A stretch of 64,000 nucleotides of DNA from Nocardioides pinisoli (lineage in GTDB: Bacteria; Actinomycetota; Actinomycetes; Propionibacteriales; Nocardioidaceae), in assembly GCF_024199985.1 (NCBI RefSeq), contig NZ_JANARS010000004.1, positions 310,001 to 374,000 of the forward strand, written 5' to 3'. Positions 34,994 through 43,657 of the stretch are shown in pieces (the first letter of the stretch is position 1; each line of letters begins with the position of its first letter). The notes under the pieces were generated by a model. The model saw nothing but the letters and a program-made list of their open reading frames with translations. It had not been told where the DNA came from and ran no database searches. The translations under genes were made by a program, and so were the position numbers.

Positions 34994-36754
34994 TCAGCCG
35001 ACGTAGGTGAGCGAGGTCAGGCCCGGGGCCAGGTCGGGCACCGTGCGCTCGGGCGTGGTCAGGCTGACGACCTTGCGTCCGGCCACGGCGTAGACCTCAC
35101 CGAGCTCGACCGGGGTGGAGACGAGCGTGCGGATCCGTCCGCGCAGGCTCGTCGCGCCACCGGTGGAGATCTCCCCCGGCGCCCCGTCGACCGACACCGT
35201 GCGCACCTGGGCGAGGTCGTCGGTGATGATGTCGCGCAGCACCGACACGGTCGTGGGCGAGCGCCAGGCGACGTCGCGGATGCGGGCGGTGTCCTCCGCG
35301 GGCAACGAGAGCTGCTGGGGATCGGTGAAGCCGATGACGGCCCCGGCGGCGTCGTGCCGGACCCGGACGGCGACGACCCGGTCGGTCGAGCCACGGCGCG
35401 CGACGGCCACCAGCCGGCTGCCGTCGCGCGAGACGATCAGCTCGCTCAGGCGTCGACCGGTGAGGCCCGGCACCTCCACCTCGCCGGCCACCCCGTCGAC
35501 GACCTGGATCACCCGGGCGCGCCCGCCGTTGCGGTCGAGCACCCAGATCCGGTCGCGGTAGTCCCAGTGCGGCGCGGCGAGGTCGACGGCGCCCGCGACG
35601 ACGGTCGTGACCTCGCCGGTCGGCGCGTCGGTGGGGGCGACCACCAGGTCGGCGCCCGTGGAGGTCACGCCCGCGACCCGGGCGCCCGCGAGGTTGACGC
35701 CGATGGAGCGGAGGTCGACGGCGGGCTCCTCCTGCCCGAGCGGGCCGAGGGTGGGGCTGAGCTCACCCATCCGACCGGCGACGACGCGGCCCCGGTCGAG
35801 GGCGTAGAGGTCGGTGCTGGCCGGGACGCCGTTGGGGTCGTAGGCGCTGCCGAACTGGAGGCTGACCTGGGGGGACCCGCTGGGGCCGACGATGGTCCGG
35901 CCGCCGATGCTGAGCTGCACCGCACCGATGCGCGGCTCCTGCCGCAGGGTCCACACCAGCTGCGCCAGCATGCGCTGCGTGGTCAGCTCGTCCACGGCGT
36001 CGGGGTCGCCGGACAGGGAGACCTCGGCGACGCCGGACACGATCGGCACCGACAGGCCGTGGGTGGTGCCCGGCGGGAAGTAGCTGCGCGCGACGTCCTC
36101 GAGGTCCGCCGACGACGTCGTGAGCAGGCCCCGCACCAGCGAGGACGCGAGCTGCTCGCCGCGCGGCACGAACACCGGCTCGGGGACGAGCACCTCGGAC
36201 GTCGGGTCGAAGTAGTAGAGCGAGGCCCGCTCGTACCAGTCGTCGAACCACGACTCCGGGACGATGAGGGCGTCGGGCACCTGGTCGATGCGCCACTCGC
36301 CGTCCTCCTTGACGAGGCCGATCGACAGCGTGGCGCCGTCCTCGGTGCGTTCCCAGGCTCCGCGCGCGTCGTAGGTGTTGACGTCGGTCAGCGGGAGCCG
36401 GACGGACGTGCCGGCCGTGGCGTCGCCGAGCTCGCCGTAGGTGATGATCTGCTTCTCGGGCACCCACGCCTCGGCCGCCTCGCGGGAGAGGAACTGTCGG
36501 GCGACGCGGGCGCTCACCGGGGTGGCCGTCATGGCCTCGAAGAAGCCGTCGACGATCTCGGACGTGGCCTGGCCGGCCTGCGGGGGCCGCGGGTCGAACG
36601 AGATGCCGGGCACGTCCTCGGTGGTGCCGGTGCCCTCCGACTCCTGCACCGGGCCCGACGTCGGCATCCGCACGCAGCCGGCGAGCAGGGCCGTCACCAG
36701 GACCGTCACCAGGACCGTGCCCGCCGCCCTCAGGGACGCCCTCCGGTCGCTCAT
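34994..36754 (-). CDS. lpqB: Lipoprotein LpqB, MtrAB accessory factor
   Basis: This 586-residue lipoprotein has a lipobox at VTALLAGC (Cys27). An N-terminal domain and a GerMN domain (about 200-310, YYFDPTSEVLVPEPVFVPRG in outline) are followed by a large beta-propeller-like C-terminal half (LAGARVAGVTSTGADLV, RLSELIVSRDGSRLVAVARR). LpqB binds the extracellular part of MtrB and tunes MtrA phosphorylation. Its start overlaps the mtrB stop (ATGA), which fixes it at 36754. The order mtrA-mtrB-lpqB is conserved across Actinobacteria. Confidence 0.94.
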   Translation of the reverse strand: MSDRRASLRAAGTVLVTVLVTALLAGCVRMPTSGPVQESEGTGTTEDVPGISFDPRPPQAGQATSEIVDGFFEAMTATPVSARVARQFLSREAAEAWVPEKQIITYGELGDATAGTSVRLPLTDVNTYDARGAWERTEDGATLSIGLVKEDGEWRIDQVPDALIVPESWFDDWYERASLYYFDPTSEVLVPEPVFVPRGEQLASSLVRGLLTTSSADLEDVARSYFPPGTTHGLSVPIVSGVAEVSLSGDPDAVDELTTQRMLAQLVWTLRQEPRIGAVQLSIGGRTIVGPSGSPQVSLQFGSAYDPNGVPASTDLYALDRGRVVAGRMGELSPTLGPLGQEEPAVDLRSIGVNLAGARVAGVTSTGADLVVAPTDAPTGEVTTVVAGAVDLAAPHWDYRDRIWVLDRNGGRARVIQVVDGVAGEVEVPGLTGRRLSELIVSRDGSRLVAVARRGSTDRVVAVRVRHDAAGAVIGFTDPQQLSLPAEDTARIRDVAWRSPTTVSVLRDIITDDLAQVRTVSVDGAPGEISTGGATSLRGRIRTLVSTPVELGEVYAVAGRKVVSLTTPERTVPDLAPGLTSLTYVG

Positions 36755-38352
36755 GCCGTCTCCCGGGCGTCGACCGGCACCAGCGGCAACGGCGAGTGGC
36801 GCAGCTGCGTGCCGAGCTGGCGGGGCAGGGTCAGCCGGAACTGGGCGCCCTCGCCCGGGCGGCCCCAGGCCTGCAGCCACCCTCCGTGCAGGTGGGTGTC
36901 CTCCAGGGAGATGGAGAGACCGAGGCCGGTGCCGCCGCTGGTGCGGGCCCGCGCCGGGTCGGCGCGCCAGAACCGGTTGAACACCATCGCCGACTCCCCC
37001 GGGCCGAGGCCGACGCCGTGGTCCCGCACCGCGATGGCCGCCGACTGGAGGTCGGCACCGACGAAGATCTCGACGTCACGGCTCTCGGCGTGGTCGATGG
37101 CGTTGGTGACGAGGTTGCGCACGATCCGCTCCACGCGGCGTACGTCGGCCTCCGCGACGCACGGCACACCGGGGTCGTGCAGCACCACGCGGGTGTCGCG
37201 CTGGGCGGCCAGCGCCGACGTCATGTCGACCACGCGACGGGCCACGTCGACGAGGTTCACGTCCTCGGTCTCGAGCACCGCGGCCCCCGCGTCGAAGCGG
37301 CTGATCTCGAGCAGGTCGGCCAGCAGCGTCTCGAAGCGGTCGAGCTCCTTCTGGAGCAGCTCGGCGGCGCGACCCGTGACGGGGTCGAGGAACGGCTTGG
37401 CGTCGTGGATGACGTCGCTGGCCATCCGCACGGTGGTGATCGGGGTGCGGAGCTCGTGGGACACGTCGGAGACGAAGCGGCGCTGGAGCCGGCTGAGCTC
37501 CTCGAGCTGGCGGATCTGCTTCTGGAGGTTGGAGGCCATCTGGTTGAACGACGTCGCCAGGCGCGCCAGGTCGTCCTCGCCGGTGACGCGCAGCCGCTCC
37601 TGCAGCTGCCCGGCCGCGAGGCGCTCGGCCACCCGGCGGGCCATCCGGATCGGGGTCACCACCTGCCGGGTGACCAGCCAGGTGAGGCCGGCCACGAGCA
37701 GGAGGAGCGGCACGCCCGCGATGAGCATCGCCCGAGAGACCAGGGCGAGCGTCTCCTGCTGCTCGGCCAGCGGGTAGAGGAAGTAGAGGGTGTAGGTGTT
37801 GTCGTCGGCCGGGAGCCGGACCTGGCTGCCGACCACGATGCCGGGGCCCTCGGGCAGGCCCTGGATCGGCCGCGTGGTCTGGATGTCGGTGTAGGTCCAT
37901 GCCGTCGGGGCGAGGGAGTCGAAGCGCGCCTGCATGGACTCCGGCACGCTGGAGAGCTCGAGGCCCTCGGTGAACTTCGCACCACCATCGGCCAGCCGCA
38001 GCCCCTCGTTGACCGGCGGTGACAGCACGACGGCGAAGCCGGCCGTGGCCCCGCGCGCCTGCAGCGGCTCGACGAGCGCCTGCTGCTGCGCCGACTCGTC
38101 GACGTCCACGCCGAACGCCGCGGCCAGCGCCTCGCGGGCCGCCTCCGTCTCGCCCTCGGCCTCCTGCACGACCGCCTCGACCCGGTGGTCGAGCAGCCCC
38201 TCGCGGGTCTGCTGGATGAGGAACCACCCGACGATGCCGACGACCGCCGCGGACAGCAGCACGGTGCTGACCACGACGCGTGCCTGCACCGAGCGCCGCC
38301 AGAAGGCGGGCCCGTGCCGCATCACCGGTGGCAGCCGGTCGCGCATGCTCAC
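36751..38352 (-). CDS. mtrB: Sensor histidine kinase MtrB
   Basis: This 533-residue membrane kinase has helices at about 24-46 and 206-228 flanking an extracellular sensor, a HAMP domain (229-281), HisKA with FVSDVSHELRTP (phospho-His299) and an HATPase domain (NLVTNAID N-box, DHGVGLGPG G1, GGTGLGLSIS G2). It phosphorylates MtrA in response to cell-wall or septation status. GTG start with AGGGA eight bases upstream, ten bases after mtrA. The stop overlaps the lpqB start. Confidence 0.95.
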   Translation of the reverse strand: MSMRDRLPPVMRHGPAFWRRSVQARVVVSTVLLSAAVVGIVGWFLIQQTREGLLDHRVEAVVQEAEGETEAAREALAAAFGVDVDESAQQQALVEPLQARGATAGFAVVLSPPVNEGLRLADGGAKFTEGLELSSVPESMQARFDSLAPTAWTYTDIQTTRPIQGLPEGPGIVVGSQVRLPADDNTYTLYFLYPLAEQQETLALVSRAMLIAGVPLLLLVAGLTWLVTRQVVTPIRMARRVAERLAAGQLQERLRVTGEDDLARLATSFNQMASNLQKQIRQLEELSRLQRRFVSDVSHELRTPITTVRMASDVIHDAKPFLDPVTGRAAELLQKELDRFETLLADLLEISRFDAGAAVLETEDVNLVDVARRVVDMTSALAAQRDTRVVLHDPGVPCVAEADVRRVERIVRNLVTNAIDHAESRDVEIFVGADLQSAAIAVRDHGVGLGPGESAMVFNRFWRADPARARTSGGTGLGLSISLEDTHLHGGWLQAWGRPGEGAQFRLTLPRQLGTQLRHSPLPLVPVDARETA

Positions 38353-38362
38353 CCGCGGATCC

Positions 38363-39061
38363 CTATGACTTGCCGGCCTTGTAGCCCACGCCGCGCACCG
38401 TCACGACGACCTCGGGGTTCTCCGGGTCGTGCTCCACCTTCGAGCGCAGCCGCTGCACGTGGACGTTGACCAGGCGGGTGTCGGCGCTGTGCCGGTAGCC
38501 CCAGACCTGCTCGAGCAGCACCTCGCGGGTGAAGACCTGCCACGGCTTGCGGGCCAGGCAGACGAGGAGGTCGAACTCGAGCGGGGTCAGGTTGATCGCT
38601 TCGTCGCCGCGCGTGACCGAGTGGCCGGCGACGTCGATCGACACGTCGCCGATGGTCAGCCCCTCGTCGGGAGTGACGTCGTTGCGACGCACCCGCGCCC
38701 GCACGCGGGCGATGAGCTCCTTGGGCTTGAACGGCTTGACGATGTAGTCGTCGGCGCCGGACTCGAGGCCGACCACCACGTCGATGGTGTCGCCCTTGGC
38801 CGTGAGCATCACGATCGGCACGCCGGACTCGGCGCGGATCTCCTTGCAGACGTCGATGCCGTCCTTGCCGGGGAGCATCAGGTCGAGCAGCACCAGGTCG
38901 GGCCGGTAGTCGCGGAACGCGTCGAGGGCCACGTCGCCGCGGCCCACGATGCGGCTGTCGAACCCCTCCTGGCGGAGCACGATGGAGAGCATCTCCGCCA
39001 GGGAGGCGTCGTCGTCGACGACGAGCACGCTGCCGCGTGCGGGTTCGGCGAGGTCGGTCAT
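38363..39061 (-). CDS. mtrA: Response regulator MtrA
   Basis: This 232-residue OmpR-type regulator has a receiver domain with Asp16-Asp17, phosphoacceptor Asp60 (LVLLDLMLPGKDG) and Lys109 (YIVKPFKPKEL), then a winged-helix domain (LTPLEFDLLVCLARKPWQVF, HVQRLRSKVE). MtrA controls cell-wall hydrolases, division and replication genes in actinobacteria. A -10-like TAGACT ends six bases before the ATG, so mtrA can be transcribed without a leader. The same spot lies inside a 17-bp inverted repeat that would fold in transcripts reading through from ahcY. Confidence 0.96.
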   Translation of the reverse strand: MTDLAEPARGSVLVVDDDASLAEMLSIVLRQEGFDSRIVGRGDVALDAFRDYRPDLVLLDLMLPGKDGIDVCKEIRAESGVPIVMLTAKGDTIDVVVGLESGADDYIVKPFKPKELIARVRARVRRNDVTPDEGLTIGDVSIDVAGHSVTRGDEAINLTPLEFDLLVCLARKPWQVFTREVLLEQVWGYRHSADTRLVNVHVQRLRSKVEHDPENPEVVVTVRGVGYKAGKS

Positions 39062-39094
39062 GGCGCCAGTCTATTGGGGCGCCATGACCGGCCT
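39051..39094 (-). promoter_or_regulatory. 17-bp inverted repeat spanning the mtrA start and promoter
   Basis: The arms 39051-39067 and 39078-39094 pair over 17 bp with one mismatch; the 10-base loop holds the -10 TAGACT (39068-39073). The proximal arm contains the mtrA ATG. In a read-through transcript from ahcY the start codon would be buried in the stem; in the short transcript it would be free. Confidence 0.65.
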
Positions 39095-39114
39095 CAGCCG
39101 AACGCCGGTGCTGC

Positions 39115-40566
39115 TCAGTAGCGGTAGTGGTCGGACTTGAAGGGGCCCTCCACCGGGACGCCGAGGTAGGCGGCCTGCTCCTTGGTGAGCTCGGTCAGCT
39201 CGACGCCGAGGGCGTCGAGGTGCAGCCGGGCGACCTCCTCGTCGAGGTGCTTGGGCAGCACGTGCACGCCGAGCTCGTAGTCGTCGGCCTTGGAGAACAG
39301 CTCGATCTGCGCCAGCACCTGGTTGGTGAAGGAGTTCGACATGACGAACGACGGGTGGCCGGTCGCGTTGCCCAGGTTGAGCAGGCGGCCCTCCGACAGC
39401 ACGATGATCTTCTTGCCGGGCTTGCCGTCCTCGTCGGGGAAGATCCACTGGTGGACCTGCGGCTTGATCTCGTCCTTGACGATGCCGGGGATCTTGGCCA
39501 GGCCGGCCATGTTGATCTCGTTGTCGAAGTGGCCGATGTTGCCGACGATCGCCTGGTGCTTCATCTTGTGGAAGTGCTCGACGGTGATGATGTCGAAGTT
39601 TCCGGTCGTGGTGATGAAGATGTCGGCGGTCTCGACGACCGACTCGAGGCGCTTGACCTCGTAGCCGTCCATCGCGGCCTGCAGCGCGCAGATCGGGTCG
39701 ATCTCGGTGACGATGACGCGGGCACCCTGGCCGCGCAGCGACTCCGCGGAGCCCTTGCCGACGTCGCCGTAGCCGCAGACGACCGCGACCTTGCCGCCGA
39801 TCATCACGTCGGTGGCGCGGTTGATGCCGTCGATGAGCGAGTGGCGGCAGCCGTACTTGTTGTCGAACTTGGACTTGGTGACCGAGTCGTTGACGTTGAT
39901 CGCCGGGAAGAGGAGCGTGCCCTCCTTGAAGCGCTCGTAGAGCCGCAGCACACCGGTGGTGGTCTCCTCGGAGACGCCCTTGACCATGGGGGCGCGCTTG
40001 GTCCAGCGCTGCGGGTCGGACTCGAGCGAGCGGGCCAGGACGCGCAGCACCTCCTTGAACTCCTCGTTGTCGGTGGAGTCCTGCGACGGCACGGCGCCGG
40101 CCTTCTCGTACTCGACACCGAGGTGCAGCAGCATGGTGATGTCGCCACCGTCGTCGAGCAGCATGTTGGGGCCGCCCTCGGCGAAGTCGAAGACCTTCTC
40201 GGCCTCGTCCCAGTACTCGGCGAGGGTCTCGCCCTTCCAGGCGAAGACCGGGACGCCCTGCGGGTCCTCGGGGGTGCCGCCCTTCGAGGGCGGGCCGACG
40301 ACGACCGCGGCGGCGGCGTGGTCCTGGGTGGAGAAGATGTTGCAGGTGGCCCAGCGGATGTCAGCGCCGAGGGCTGCGAGGGTCTCGATCAGCACGGCGG
40401 TCTGGATCGTCATGTGCAGCGAGCCGGCGATGCGGGCGCCCTTGAGGGGCTGCTCCTTGCCGTAGCGCTCGCGCATGGCCATCAGGCCCGGCATCTCGTG
40501 CTCGGCGAGCTCGATCTCCTTGCGGCCGTAGGCCGCGAGGTTGAGGTCGGCGACGTTGAAGTCCAT
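39115..40566 (-). CDS. ahcY: Adenosylhomocysteinase (SAH hydrolase)
   Basis: This 483-residue enzyme splits S-adenosylhomocysteine into adenosine and homocysteine, keeping methylation going. Motifs: [29 protein letters not shown], and the NAD-binding [15 protein letters not shown], with the C-terminal tail ending PFKSDHYRY that closes the NAD site of the neighbour subunit. The insertion typical of the long bacterial/plant form is present. The ATG at 40566 has AGGAGAC six bases upstream. The ahcY-mtrA-mtrB-lpqB order matches mycobacteria (sahH), except that tmk is missing between ahcY and mtrA. Confidence 0.96.
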   Translation of the reverse strand: MDFNVADLNLAAYGRKEIELAEHEMPGLMAMRERYGKEQPLKGARIAGSLHMTIQTAVLIETLAALGADIRWATCNIFSTQDHAAAAVVVGPPSKGGTPEDPQGVPVFAWKGETLAEYWDEAEKVFDFAEGGPNMLLDDGGDITMLLHLGVEYEKAGAVPSQDSTDNEEFKEVLRVLARSLESDPQRWTKRAPMVKGVSEETTTGVLRLYERFKEGTLLFPAINVNDSVTKSKFDNKYGCRHSLIDGINRATDVMIGGKVAVVCGYGDVGKGSAESLRGQGARVIVTEIDPICALQAAMDGYEVKRLESVVETADIFITTTGNFDIITVEHFHKMKHQAIVGNIGHFDNEINMAGLAKIPGIVKDEIKPQVHQWIFPDEDGKPGKKIIVLSEGRLLNLGNATGHPSFVMSNSFTNQVLAQIELFSKADDYELGVHVLPKHLDEEVARLHLDALGVELTELTKEQAAYLGVPVEGPFKSDHYRY

Positions 40567-40658
40567 CGGTTGTCTCCTGGTGTGGTGGAGCAGTCTGCGC
40601 CGCACATCTGTGCGTCGTCGGGATCTCCCGCGCGGACCAGAAGAGGGTAGGACGGCTC

Positions 40659-41798
40659 TCAGCGATTCTGGGAATCCTCGGCGGGCGGGTCGGCGTGCTC
40701 CGTGCCGCGTCCCTCGGCGCGCTGGTCGGAGCGCTGCGTGCCGTGCTCGTCGGCCTGGTCCGCAGCGTGCTCGTCGCCGTGGTCTGCGCCGTGCCCGCCG
40801 CCGATGCCGAAGGCGTGCAGCACGGCCAGGATGATCCCGCCGACCACCAGTCCGACGATGCCGGACAGGAGGGTGTTGAGCAGCCAGCCGAGGAGCGAGC
40901 CGAGTGCCCCGCCGACGGCGTCGTGGACCGCCACCTCCCAGTGGTGGATCAGGTCGTAGGGCGCGTGCAGGACGTCGCCGACGGCGGTGCCCTCCAGGAG
41001 ACCGTCGTGGCCGCCGATCTCGTAGAGGCTGACCAGGAAGATGTGGCCACCGACCCAGAGCATCGCCAGCGTGCCGATCAGCGAGATCGCGGTGAGCAGC
41101 CGCGGCATCGCCGAGACCAGCGCGAGGCCGACGCGCTGCGCCCGCTTGGACGGCTTCTCGGCGAGGTGGAGGCCGACGTCGTCCATCTTCACGATCAGCG
41201 CGACGACGCCGTAGACGAGGACGGTGATGAGCACCGCGACGGCGGCCAGGACGATCGCGCGCATCCAGATGCTGGCGTCCGGGTCCGACCCGACGACCTC
41301 CTTCAGCGCGATGACCATGATCTCCGCGCTCAGGATGAAGTCGGTGCGGATGGCACCGGCGACCGTCTTCGCCTCGTGCTCGGGGCTCAGCTCGCCCGTG
41401 CTGGTGAGCTCCGCCTCCGCCTCCTCGGCCACCGGCTCGTGGCCGGCCACCTTCTCCCAGACCTTGTGCGCGCCCTCGTAGGCCAGGAAGCCACCGCCGA
41501 AGATCAGGATGGCCGGCAGCAGCTGGGGCAGGAACTGTCCCAGCAGCACCGCGGCCGGCAGGATGAACAGCAGCTTGTTGCGCAGCGAGCCGATCGCGAT
41601 CTTCTTGATGATGGGCAGCTCGCGGGCGGCCGGGGACCCGTGGAGGTACTGCGGGGTGACGGCCGTGTCGTCCACGACCACGCCCGCGGCCTTCATGCTG
41701 GCGCGCCCGGCAGCGGCACCGACGTCGTCGACGCTGGCTGCTGCGATGCGCGCGAGCGCGGCGACGTCGTCGAGAAGGGCGAACAGTCCGCCGGCCAT
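40659..41798 (-). CDS. DUF808 membrane protein (YedI-like)
   Basis: This 379-residue protein begins [21 protein letters not shown] and continues with the DUF808 pattern ([42 protein letters not shown] in outline). Six to eight hydrophobic segments cover about 85-330, with a His/Asp-rich C-terminal tail ([21 protein letters not shown]) that could bind metal. The function is unknown. GAAGGA precedes the ATG. It is transcribed in the same direction as ahcY, 92 bases upstream. Confidence 0.85.
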   Translation of the reverse strand: MAGGLFALLDDVAALARIAAASVDDVGAAAGRASMKAAGVVVDDTAVTPQYLHGSPAARELPIIKKIAIGSLRNKLLFILPAAVLLGQFLPQLLPAILIFGGGFLAYEGAHKVWEKVAGHEPVAEEAEAELTSTGELSPEHEAKTVAGAIRTDFILSAEIMVIALKEVVGSDPDASIWMRAIVLAAVAVLITVLVYGVVALIVKMDDVGLHLAEKPSKRAQRVGLALVSAMPRLLTAISLIGTLAMLWVGGHIFLVSLYEIGGHDGLLEGTAVGDVLHAPYDLIHHWEVAVHDAVGGALGSLLGWLLNTLLSGIVGLVVGGIILAVLHAFGIGGGHGADHGDEHAADQADEHGTQRSDQRAEGRGTEHADPPAEDSQNR

Positions 41799-41857
41799 GG
41801 GCGATCCTTCGGGTCAGAGGTGTCGTGCTCGGTGGTGGGTCGTGCCGTCGAGCAAGC

Positions 41858-42346
41858 CTATCGGCGGTCCGCGTGCAGCTCGTAGGCGAGCAGCTCGGCG
41901 TAGGGCGGGAAGGAGCCGCTGGTCACCTCGCCCGTCGGGCGCCAGCCGTGCTTGTGCCAGAAGCGTCGCCCGCGCGCGTTGCCCGCGTAGACGAAGAGCC
42001 TCGGCCGTACGACGCCCTCGGCGCGCAGTCGCTCGACCAGCTCGTCGTGGGCGGCCGTGGCCAGCCCGCTCCCCCAGGTGTCCAGGGCGGTGCCGAAGTG
42101 GAGGACCTCGTCGCCCGCGATCGCCGCGAACCCGGCGACCCGGCCCTCCTGCTCGACGACGAAGCACGCGACCAGCGGGTCGGCGACCTCCTCGCGCCAC
42201 CGCGTCGCGATGGCCTCGCGCGGGAACGGGTAGCGGTCCTGCGGGAACACCTCCGACAGCCCGGCGACCGCAGCAGGTTCCTGCACCGCCAGGACCGCCG
42301 GCACGTCGGACTCGCGCATCTCGCGGAGGACGGGGCGACTCGGCAT
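41858..42346 (-). CDS. GNAT-family N-acetyltransferase
   Basis: This 162-residue acetyltransferase starts [16 protein letters not shown], has the beta-strand segment [17 protein letters not shown] and an acetyl-CoA-binding region [21 protein letters not shown], where G-S-G-L-A-T corresponds to the Q/RxxGxG/A loop, then [20 protein letters not shown]. The acceptor is unknown. A -10-like TACTGT ends six bases before the ATG, overlapping the promoter of the divergent isochorismatase-like gene. Confidence 0.85.
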   Translation of the reverse strand: MPSRPVLREMRESDVPAVLAVQEPAAVAGLSEVFPQDRYPFPREAIATRWREEVADPLVACFVVEQEGRVAGFAAIAGDEVLHFGTALDTWGSGLATAAHDELVERLRAEGVVRPRLFVYAGNARGRRFWHKHGWRPTGEVTSGSFPPYAELLAYELHADRR

Positions 42347-42352
42347 GGCGGG

Positions 42353-42362
42353 ACAGTAGCCT
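42353..42362. promoter_or_regulatory. Two overlapping divergent -10 boxes
   Basis: TACTGT (minus strand, 42358 to 42353) ends six bases before the GNAT start and TAGCCT (plus strand, 42357-42362) ends six bases before the isochorismatase-like start. They share the TA at 42357-42358 within a 22-bp intergenic space. Confidence 0.55.
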
Positions 42363-42368
42363 CGCCCG

Positions 42369-43070
42369 ATGCCGACACCGTCACCCCTCGCCCCGTCCGA
42401 CACGGCCGACCACGTGTGGTTCGTGGAGGAGCGGGAGTACGCCCGCCACGAGGCCCGGCGCGATCGTCGCCACGCCTTCGAGCACCTCGACCCGCGACGC
42501 ACGGCGCTCGTGGTCGTCGACGTCGTGCCGTTCTTCGTGCGCGAGTCGGCGTACGTCCGCGGGATCGTGCCGCGGGTCAACCTCCTCGCCGCTGGGCTCC
42601 GGGCCGCGGGCGGCGTGGTGGCGTGGGTGGTGCCGGGCTACACCCCGCCCAGCGCCAAGGACCGGGAGCTCTTCGGTGACGAGGTCGCCGAGCTCTACGC
42701 CCGGTCCGGGGGCGACGGCCCTCCGCAGTCGCGGCTTGACCCATCCCTCGCGGTTGCTCCTCACGACCTCGTGGTCGAGAAGACCGCGCGCAGCGCCTGG
42801 TCCCCCGGCTCGTCGGACCTCCCCGACCTCCTCGCGGCCCGCGAGGTGGACACGCTCCTGGTGACGGGCACCGTCACCAACGTCTGCGTCGAGCACACCG
42901 TGCGTGACGCGAGCGCCGCTGGGCTGCGCGTCATCCTGGTCGCCGACGCGTGCGCAGCGATGCGCGACCAGGACCACAACGCCACCCTCCACGTCGTCCA
43001 CCGCTCCTACGGCGACGTTCGCCCCACCCACGAGGTGCTCGACCTGGTGGCCTCCGGGCCCCGTGGCTGA
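42369..43070 (+). CDS. Isochorismatase-family cysteine hydrolase
   Basis: This 233-residue hydrolase has the family triad layout: Asp in ALVVVDVVPFF, Lys in LVVEKTARSAW, and the nucleophile Cys in LLVTGTVTNVCVEHTVRDA, including the cis-peptide Val-Thr-Asn segment. Related enzymes hydrolyse isochorismate, nicotinamide or N-carbamoyl compounds; the substrate is unknown here. The ATG at 42369 follows the -10-like TAGCCT by six bases. It is followed immediately by the repeat array. Confidence 0.88.
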   Translation: MPTPSPLAPSDTADHVWFVEEREYARHEARRDRRHAFEHLDPRRTALVVVDVVPFFVRESAYVRGIVPRVNLLAAGLRAAGGVVAWVVPGYTPPSAKDRELFGDEVAELYARSGGDGPPQSRLDPSLAVAPHDLVVEKTARSAWSPGSSDLPDLLAAREVDTLLVTGTVTNVCVEHTVRDASAAGLRVILVADACAAMRDQDHNATLHVVHRSYGDVRPTHEVLDLVASGPRG

Positions 43071-43130
43071 CGGCCTGGTCGTAGCCGCTCTCGCTGGTCG
43101 AGGAGGGACGAAGTCCCGTCACCCCTCGTC

Positions 43131-43562
43131 GGTCGAATAGCCCGCGAGGAACGAGCGGGCGTATCGAGACCCCGGGACCCGCTGGTCGAGTAGCCCGCGA
43201 GGAACGAGCGGGCGTATCGAGACCTCGCACCCCCGCTGGTCGAGTTGCCCGCGAGGCACGAGCGGGCGTATCGAGACCCGCACACCCCCTGGTTCCTCGT
43301 TGGTCGAGTAGCCCGCGAGGAACGAGCGGGCGTATCGAGACCCCTCGCCCGCCGCCCTCGTTGGTCGAGCAGCCCGTGAGGAACGAGCGGGCGTATCGAA
43401 ACCCCGCACCCGTTGCCTCCTCGCTGGTCGAGTAGCCCGAGAGGAACGAACGAGCGGGCGTATCGAGACCCCGCACCCGTTGCCTCCTCGCTGGTCGAGT
43501 AGCCCGAGAGGAACGAACGAGCGGGCGTATCGAGACCCCGCACCCCCGCTGGTCGAGCAGCC
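43131..43562. repeat. REP-like array, seven full copies plus one truncated
   Basis: The consensus is about 41 bp, beginning GGTCGAGTAGCCCGCGAGG and ending GCGTATCGAGACC. Copies are 43131-43171, 43184-43224, 43238-43278, 43302-43342, 43363-43403, 43426-43470 and 43493-43537, with a truncated copy from 43551. Each forms a small hairpin (CCCGC/GCGGG) inside an imperfect outer stem. The last two copies carry a 4-bp insertion (AACG) and copies five to seven are separated by the same 22-bp spacer, showing recent tandem duplication. Similar repeats are widespread in Nocardioides-type genomes (recalled). Confidence 0.9.
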
Positions 43563-43607
43563 ACGCGTCCGAAAGTCGCCCAGCGACCGTCCACACCCGG
43601 GCCGTTT

Positions 43608-43625
43608 CGACAGCGGCCGCTGTCG
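43608..43625. promoter_or_regulatory. Perfect 18-bp palindrome upstream of the HNH gene
   Basis: CGACAGCGGCCGCTGTCG is a perfect palindrome ending 11 bp before the TATAAT box, in the -35 region. It is a candidate operator. Confidence 0.55.
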
Positions 43626-43636
43626 GTGGTCCACCG

Positions 43637-43642
43637 TATAAT
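43637..43642 (+). promoter_or_regulatory. Consensus -10 TATAAT of the HNH gene
   Basis: TATAAT ends seven bases before the ATG at 43650, so transcription should begin at or next to the start codon. Confidence 0.7.
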
Positions 43643-43657
43643 CGAACACATGATCGA
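43642..43657 (+). promoter_or_regulatory. Probable LexA/SOS box over the HNH start codon
   Basis: TCGAACACATGATCGA matches the actinobacterial SOS box TCGAAC-N4-GTTCGA at 11 of 12 positions. It overlaps the last base of the -10, the presumed transcription start and the ATG, ideal for repression. Confidence 0.65.

Larger units (their letters stand above)
43071..43649. other. Gene-free region holding the repeat array and HNH promoter
   Basis: This 579-bp stretch contains one divergent repeat element (43094-43122), seven full and one truncated copies of a hairpin repeat (43131-43562), a perfect 18-bp palindrome (43608-43625) and a TATAAT box. The long minus-strand frame across it encodes only repeated translation of the element and is not taken as a gene. 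Confidence 0.8.

Noticed and set aside
40567..40658. SAH riboswitch upstream of ahcY
   Set aside because: The 92-bp gap has only a weak -10-like TACCCT and a short GCACA/TGTGC palindrome; the conserved core of the SAH riboswitch is not present.
43131..43562. Possible CRISPR array
   Set aside because: Units vary in sequence and length, spacers are short, partly identical and GC-rich, and no cas gene is near. It is a REP-like interspersed repeat.
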